Shown piece after piece: positions 58,257-64,000 of a stretch of 64,000 nt of DNA. The stretch's first letter is position 1. Each line of letters starts with the position of its first letter. Both the position numbers and the translations under genes were made by a program. This DNA is from Trissonchulus latispiculum (lineage: Eukaryota; Nematoda; Enoplea; Enoplida; Ironidae), in assembly GCA_030248195.1 (NCBI GenBank), contig JASAND010019824.1:17084-81083 (forward strand). Direction: 5' to 3'. Under the pieces are notes generated by a model that was given only the letters and a program-made list of their open reading frames with translations, did not search any database and was not told where the DNA came from.

Positions 58257-59769
58257 ATACTACAGATTTTATACCAGACGAAGTATTGCCAACTTGAACA
58301 AACTGTGTTCTTTCCGTTAAGTAACTATTAAACCATGTCAGTAATTTGCCAGACAATCCATAGGCTCTCAAATTCAAAAGCAGTTTTTTGTGCGAAACAG
58401 AGTCGAAAGCTTTTGCTATGTTTAAGTATAGTGCATCAACAAAATTTTTCATCTCAATCATTTTGGTCCACTCGGTTAGAACTTCCAGCAAGTGAGTGAC
58501 GGTTGATCTGCAGGCCCTAAACCCATGCTGATTATCAGACATCAAATTATACCTGCTCATAAAATTACATAAAACTTCATCAACAACAGACTCCATTGCC
58601 TTAGAACAAGAACATAACAAACTAATTGGCCTATAGTTTTTAACACTAGATTTACTACCTTTCTTATGTATAGAAACAATTTTAGCACATTTCCAGTCAT
58701 TTGGAATAGTCGAACTTTGAAAGCACCGGGTAAGTAGCATTGACAAAGGGTAAGCTAAATATTCTGCAAATTCAACCAAGAACCATTCAGGAATTCCATC
58801 TGTACCACATGTAAATTTAGGATTTAGTTTTCTCAAATGTTTAAGTACCGTTTCAATTACAAAATCACAATACTCCAAATTTTCTTCAGTTTTTAATCCA
58901 AAATCAAAATTTCTGTTATCATCTTCCGTAAACACTGAAGCGAAAAAGTTATTAAAGGCGCTAGCTTTATCTTGATCATTAGTTAAGTATTGCCCCTTCT
59001 GTTCTAATACTGGAATATTTGAGACTGGTGACAACTTCGATTTTACAAATGACCAAAAAACTTTATCATTTTTTGCCAAGAGAATCTTTTTTCTGTTGTG
59101 AAAATATCATTTCTTTTTAAATTTCTAGACAAATGAATGACAAAGAATGAAGCCAAAGTGCTTTGTTTTTATGGGTTGGAAAACGTTTATACCTTTTATG
59201 AAGTTGAGCTTGCCGTCTATGAGCTTTTTTAGTTTCCGCCGAAAACACATGCCTTTTAGGTAAACTTTGTTTAGTGAAAGGGACAAACATTTCAAAACAT
59301 TCGTGTATTTTAAGTTTTAACTGTTTCCAAATACTTTCTACATTAGCGCTGTAATCAATAATATTGTCCCAAACAACAGATTCCAAAAAAGATTTTATAC
59401 CCGCAATATTTGCTTTTCTGAAATTGTAACATTTGGTTAACCAACCTGGATGCAGTAGTTAAAGCAAATGGTCCAATGAGACCGTTAACTTCAAAATGAA
59501 CAGATGTACCAAAAGGGTGTCCTACGGTTACATCAGTGATAAATTCTGAATTATTGCAAAACACTAAATCAAGCACATTACCAGCAATATGAGTTTGTTC
59601 AGTTACAAACTGTTCAAAACTACATTCAAGCATCATATCATAAAAAAGAAAATCTCATTATTCGATGGCGATATATTATTCTCCCATACAATTTCAGGCA
59701 AGTTAAAGTCGCCCATAATAATAACAGGAGTATTACTGCTCAAATATGAAGCATAAAAATCTTGCTTAA
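58257..59769 (-). pseudogene. Second LINE: endonuclease C-terminus and partial RT, 3'-truncated
   Basis: On the minus strand, 59769-59650 encodes PVIIMGDFNLPEIVWEN, the endonuclease GDFN motif. 59636-59460 continues with NVLDLVFCNNSEF and the SDH site as SVH, meaning a key His-pairing Asp has been lost. A linker frame follows at 59386-59117. The RT frame from 59079 has NYRPISLLCSCSKAMES, DNQHGFRACRSTVTHLLEV and LYLNIAKAFDSVSHKK. The catalytic Asp of RT motif A is Asn (about residue 220 of that frame). Homology stops at VVSG just before the GVPQG box, near 58257, so the FADD half is missing. Several frame breaks are present. It is a different family from the LINE at 51320-53870. Confidence 0.85.
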
Positions 59770-62700
59770 GGTGCTGGTTTCCTTTCGGGTATTTTTGACT
59801 CATACGACTTTAATCCTTTACGTAAATGGCTAAAAAATAACCTATTTCCGTGCTCTTCAACATTCGGGGACCAGTCCCGTATTTTTAGGCCAAAAGATAA
59901 GAAAGTTTTGAATTTTGGCCTTAGGCTCCCAGTAGGTGGACAATACACGGGATTGGCTGTTATGGCTGGAAAGAGGACACGAAAATGAACATTTTTGCTC
60001 TTACAACTTTGAGCTATCTCCAGTGCTTATTTATATTCAATCGATGCAGCGTCCAAATGCCCATTTTATGAATGCCTACTAGCCGGACTTTATTGCTTTA
60101 AGCTAGAGATTTGGGCCAAAAACCATTTTGGCAAAACTGCGATGATTTTGTTTCGAACATCGATTTCTCAAAAACTACTCGACGGATTCCAGAGATTTTT
60201 GGCAGAATTGAAATTCGCCCTTATGCGGAGGGTCGTTTTTCTTGGTTTGGGCTAAAACGTACCGAGTAGCAAGAAAACTCAATGCGAAGTTGCGAAATTT
60301 CGTGTTACCGTGCATTTGGTCGATTTTCCGGAACGTTAAGACCTGCTGAGCCAAATCCAAAAAACGTCCCTCGGCCCATATGTCCTTCATATCGTGGCAC
60401 AAAAAGAACTTTTGGCCGATTCTTCAGTTTTGAGAATCGATGTCCAAAAATTTTTGGTCTATATTCATCCTGTTAGATGTCAGCATGTCAGCAAATTTCT
60501 GGTATTTTTTGCTTATTTTGCTAGTTTCGTAAGCCCATGTGAATGTACAGATAATAAACTTCAAAACGATGTCCAACTCCCAAAATTGCGGAAGTTATAG
60601 CGTTTTAAATAAATCACCACAAAAGCACTGCACAAAAGGATACCACCACCTTAAGGGGGGGCGACTGGGGGTGCCCCAAATTTCTTGGAACGGTTTCATT
60701 TTTTGCATGAATATACATCATGTGCGTGGTCAAAAAATACTTGGTCGTTGGTTCTTGGCTGGCTCTCAGTAGCTCGTCAAGCACCCGAGAACGGGTCCGA
60801 CCCCCCACTTTTCGTGACACCCACTATAAATACTAAAAAATTTCTCCTTACCGTTTGGTTCAATGAAAACATCTACGCTTTGGCACAATGAGAGAAGACA
60901 TATTGAGTAACATACTCATGGCACTAGCTTTGCTGTAGCCCTAACCGTTATAGAGCAATGCTATCCTAAACTTGACGAATCGTCGAAAATTTGACAAATT
61001 TTGGCCGCCGAATCAAAAAATTTAAATCTGGTGCGACCCCAGAAGCTGAACTTTGGTGTGAACATACATCCAATAGGTCTACAAAATTGTGCCAAATATG
61101 AAGGAATTCTGCCCGGGCATTCTAGTTTTATTCCACTTGAAATGTGAAAAAATGTCAATTTTGCTCTGGTTCCAAAAGTATCTCAAGGCGTTCTGTTCTA
61201 GCTTGACAACGCTGACAGATTTGGCTAAAATTGTTCTGATTTGTAGCCTTACTGATCCTACCACAAGAACATGAATTTCAACCTGTTTCCGTCATAAATC
61301 CATGCATGGCTGGAACTTTGAGTACTCAGTTGAATGCCAACTCAACTGCCTGAACAGTACATTCTTGTAGCGTTTGTACAGCCTCCCACACGAAACGAAA
61401 ACAACCTTACACAGTTGATAGGCAACAAAATAAACGTAAATTAATGATTTCCACCCATTACAAACGTTTTCTCAACGTAATGATGACTTTTAAACTACGA
61501 CAAAGTGAAGGTCGAAACCCTCAATTCAGTGGTCCTTTCAAACTATGAAATTTCAGTTTTTCGAAAATAACTTGAAATAGGTGGCAAATACGCGATAGCG
61601 CCAACAAGAAAAGTTGTTCAGAATCATGAAAGCTATCGATTGATATACATATTGTACATATTGGACAATCTTCAAAAATTCGATTTTTGCCGGTTTTTGT
61701 CACTTTTTTCAGGTTTCAAGTGGAATAAAACTATAATGCCCGGGCAGAATTCATTCATATTTGGCACAATTTTGTAGACCTATAGGATGTAAGTTCACAC
61801 CAAATTTCAGCTTCCAGGGTCGCACCAGAATTAAATTTTTTGATTCGGCGGCCAAAATTTGCCAAATTTTCGACGATTCATCATGTTTAGGATAGCATTG
61901 CTCTATAACCGTAAGGGTTACAGCAAAGCTAATGCCATGTGTATGTTACCCAATATGCGTTCTCCCGTAGTGTCAAAGCGTAGATGTTTTCATTGAACCA
62001 AACAGGAAGGAAGAATTTTTTAATGTTTACAGTGGGTGTCACGAAAAGTGGGGGTTCGGACCGGTTCTCGGGTGCCTAGTGAGCTACTGAGGGCCAGCTA
62101 AGAACGAAGGACCAAGTATTTTTTTGACCACGCACATGGTGTATATTCATGCAAAAAATGAAGCCGATCCAAGAAAGTTGGGACAAAAGTTTAGACGCCC
62201 CCCGCCTTAAGGTGGTGGTATCCTTTTGTGCAGTGCTTTTGTGGTGATTTTTTGAAACGCTGTAACTTTCGCAATTTTGGGAGTTATAAAGAGCTTTAGA
62301 CATCGTTTTAAAGCTTATTATCTGTACATTCACATGAGCTTACAGAACTGGCAAAATTAGCAAAAAAATAGCAGAAGTTTTCTGACAAGCTGACATCAAA
62401 CAGGATGAATATAGACCAAAAGTTTTTGAACATCGATTTCTCAAAACTGAAGAATCGACCAAAAGTTCTTTTTGTGCCACGATATGAAGGACATATGGGC
62501 CGAGGGACGTTTTTTTGGATTTGGCTCAGCAGGTCTCAACGGTAGAGAAAATTGGCCAAATGCACAGTAACACGAAATTTCGCAACTTCGCATTGAGTTT
62601 TCTCGCAACTAGAGTTGTTTTAGCCCAAACCAAGGAAAACGTCCCTCCGCAGAATTGCGAATTTCAATTTTACCGAAAATCTCCGGAATCTGTCGAGTAG

Positions 62701-63218
62701 TTTTTGAGAAATCGATGTTCGAAACAAAATAATCGCAGTTTTGCCAAAATGGTTTTTCGGCCAAATCTCTAGCTGAAAGCAATAAAGTCCGGCTAATAGG
62801 CGTTCATAAAATGTGCGTTTGGACGATGTATCGATTGAGTGTAGCTAAGCCAATTTTGTCCTTAACATGTGGCAGTAATTTTGAAAAAACTGATTTCCTC
62901 GAAAATGGCGATTTTTTGACCCTAAAAACAGTTTTTTGCTTATACTGACTTAACCACTGGAGATAGCTCAAAGCTTGTAAGAGCAAAAATCTTCATTTTC
63001 GAGTCCTCTTTCCAGCCATACCAACTAATCCCGTGGTTTGTCTACCTACTGGGAGCTTAAGGCCAAAAACCAAAACTTTCTTATCTTTTGGCCTAAGAAT
63101 ACGGGACTGGTCCTAAAATGTTAAAGAGCACGGAAATAGGTTATTTCGCAAGTTTTAGCCCTTTGCGTAAAGGATTAAAGCCGTAGGAGTGAAAAATACC
63201 CGAAAGGAAACCGGCACC
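59770..63218. mobile_element. 3.45-kb palindromic TTAA element inserted in a LINE
   Basis: The ends GGTGCTGGTTTCCTTTCGGG and its near complement are flanked by TTAA at 59766-59769 and 63219-63222. The left arm (59770 to about 61157) and right arm (about 61687 to 63218) are reverse complements with modest divergence. Shared landmarks are the GGCCAAAAGATAAGAAAG block, the AACATCGATTTCTCAAAA block and GAATTCTGCCCGGGC. The centre of about 530 bp is unpaired. No transposase was recognised. The TTAA duplication suggests piggyBac-type mobilisation in trans. Confidence 0.88.
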
Positions 63219-63222
63219 TTAA

Positions 63223-63310
63223 ATGCACTAATTGAATCTAACTTATTTTTAAAGGGACTTCTGTAGACGGCCCATATGTGAAGACTGCCTTCTACTGCAC
63301 CTTTACTTCA
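63223..63310 (-). pseudogene. Upstream fragment of the second LINE endonuclease
   Basis: The minus strand encodes AVYRSPFKNKLDSISAF in the frame that continues, across a single TTAA, into KQDFYASYLSS at 59769 and below. AVYR(S/P)P is typical of LINE endonucleases shortly before GDFN. A stop lies just upstream at about 63309, and LINE similarity cannot be followed further. Confidence 0.75.
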
Positions 63311-63565
63311 ACTGACTAAACCAACTAAAACTTCCAGCACAGAGACACAACAAAAATGCCAGACCAAAATTAACACAAAGGTTAACACCAACTTAACTTA
63401 GCCACAACAACCCGAATACGAAAAGTCAAAGCAAGACAGTCCAGGGGGGAGAACTAATATAAAACTTAAAAGAATAAAATGAAATACAAAAAAATAACGG
63501 TAAAATAATTTTTATCAAAGTCTTGTTCACACGCCGGGGGGACATGGATGGACGTCCCGTCCATT

Positions 63566-64000
63566 TCACCACAAGCGCCAGTTGAACTGTTCCGGTGGGA
63601 GTTGCATGAGCTGACGATTGTCCTCGGCGGTTCCACAAAGCTGGGCTAGCCGAGGGGACAGCGTTCCATTCTCCAACACAAGAACAGGAATGTACATAGC
63701 TGGTTGGTTTGACCCCACTGACGTGGTTGCTGTGGGTGCCCCACTAGCAACGGAGATAGGAGTTGTAGGAGCAGCCTGAAACGAATAGCATTGATGGTAA
63801 GTACACACAGTAGGTCCAGCAAAATTTGCTTGAACCAAAGGAGGTGGTCGCACCGGTTGTGTCGGTTGAGTAGGCTCTGGCAGAAGTGGTCGGCGCATGC
63901 GCGGTTCATACGCAAGTGCTCTCGGACCTAGTGCAGAGACACATTGCGGCGATGGATAAACAGGCGTGCTACTTGGATAAACTAAAGGAGCCGTGCTACA
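63566..64000 (-). CDS. Proline-rich C-terminal open frame, 5' end beyond the window
   Basis: The minus strand is open from the window edge to a TGA at 63566-63568, giving at least 144 residues. The frame starts CSTAPLVYPSSTPVYPS, passes through PTQPTQPVRPPPLVQANF, and ends LPPEQFNWRLW. It is rich in Pro, Thr, Ser and Val, and I do not recognise a domain. A plausible 3' splice site (CTATTCGTTTCAG on the minus strand, AG at 63777-63776) falls in frame, so it could instead be a final exon of 63775-63566. It could be the end of a host gene or the end of a mobile-element ORF1 or gag-like protein; the proximity of the LINE fragment makes the latter possible. Confidence 0.4.
   Translation of the reverse strand, partial: CSTAPLVYPSSTPVYPSPQCVSALGPRALAYEPRMRRPLLPEPTQPTQPVRPPPLVQANFAGPTVCTYHQCYSFQAAPTTPISVASGAPTATTSVGSNQPAMYIPVLVLENGTLSPRLAQLCGTAEDNRQLMQLPPEQFNWRLW

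Overview
The window looks like a piece of an invertebrate animal genome. It is AT-rich, gene-poor and packed with non-autonomous DNA transposons. The only intact gene is a Hunchback-type zinc-finger transcription factor (38220-44950, + strand, two coding exons). Its GC-rich coding sequence stands out from AT-rich, microsatellite-filled surroundings. Hunchback is found across protostomes, so I place the source as an arthropod or other protostome and do not name a species.

Left third (1-28.8 kb): no host gene is recognisable. The sequence is largely a stack of transposons that can be bounded by terminal inverted repeats (TIRs) and target-site duplications (TSDs). There are hAT-like elements with 8-bp TSDs and GC-rich 5/6-bp repeat arrays (1121-1555, 1581-2410, 6724-8971, 18284-19397, 23023-25394) and a Tc1/mariner-like element with TA ends (23612-24943) nested in one of them. 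There is also a TTAA-flanked element (27370-28761), a 1.2-kb near-perfect palindrome (2942-4149), a small element with identical 184-bp inverted arms (15775-16582), and an 8.4-kb inverted-arm structure (13570-21932) holding a 142/147-bp tandem array.

Middle (29-38 kb): several full-length palindromic fold-back elements of about 0.55-0.64 kb (29522-30111, 33181-33793, 35030-35668, 35680-36225) share a core hairpin. Three of them have clean 8-bp TSDs.

38.1-48 kb: the hunchback locus has a 5' non-coding exon end, a huge first coding exon, an 872-bp intron with transposon-like sequence, a C-terminal exon, and a 3' region with Pumilio/Nanos-type motifs and candidate poly(A) signals.

Right part (49.7-64 kb): two degenerate non-LTR retrotransposons (LINEs) on the minus strand, each with its own host-parasite layering. 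One lies inside a larger TIR element (50842-55018). The other was split by a 3.45-kb palindromic TTAA element (59770-63218); bringing its flanks together at a single TTAA continues the LINE reading frame. A nearly cytosine-free tract (55108-55543) has no ready explanation. A proline-rich open frame runs off the right edge on the minus strand. All identifications were made by eye from motifs and repeat alignment, and no database search was run.
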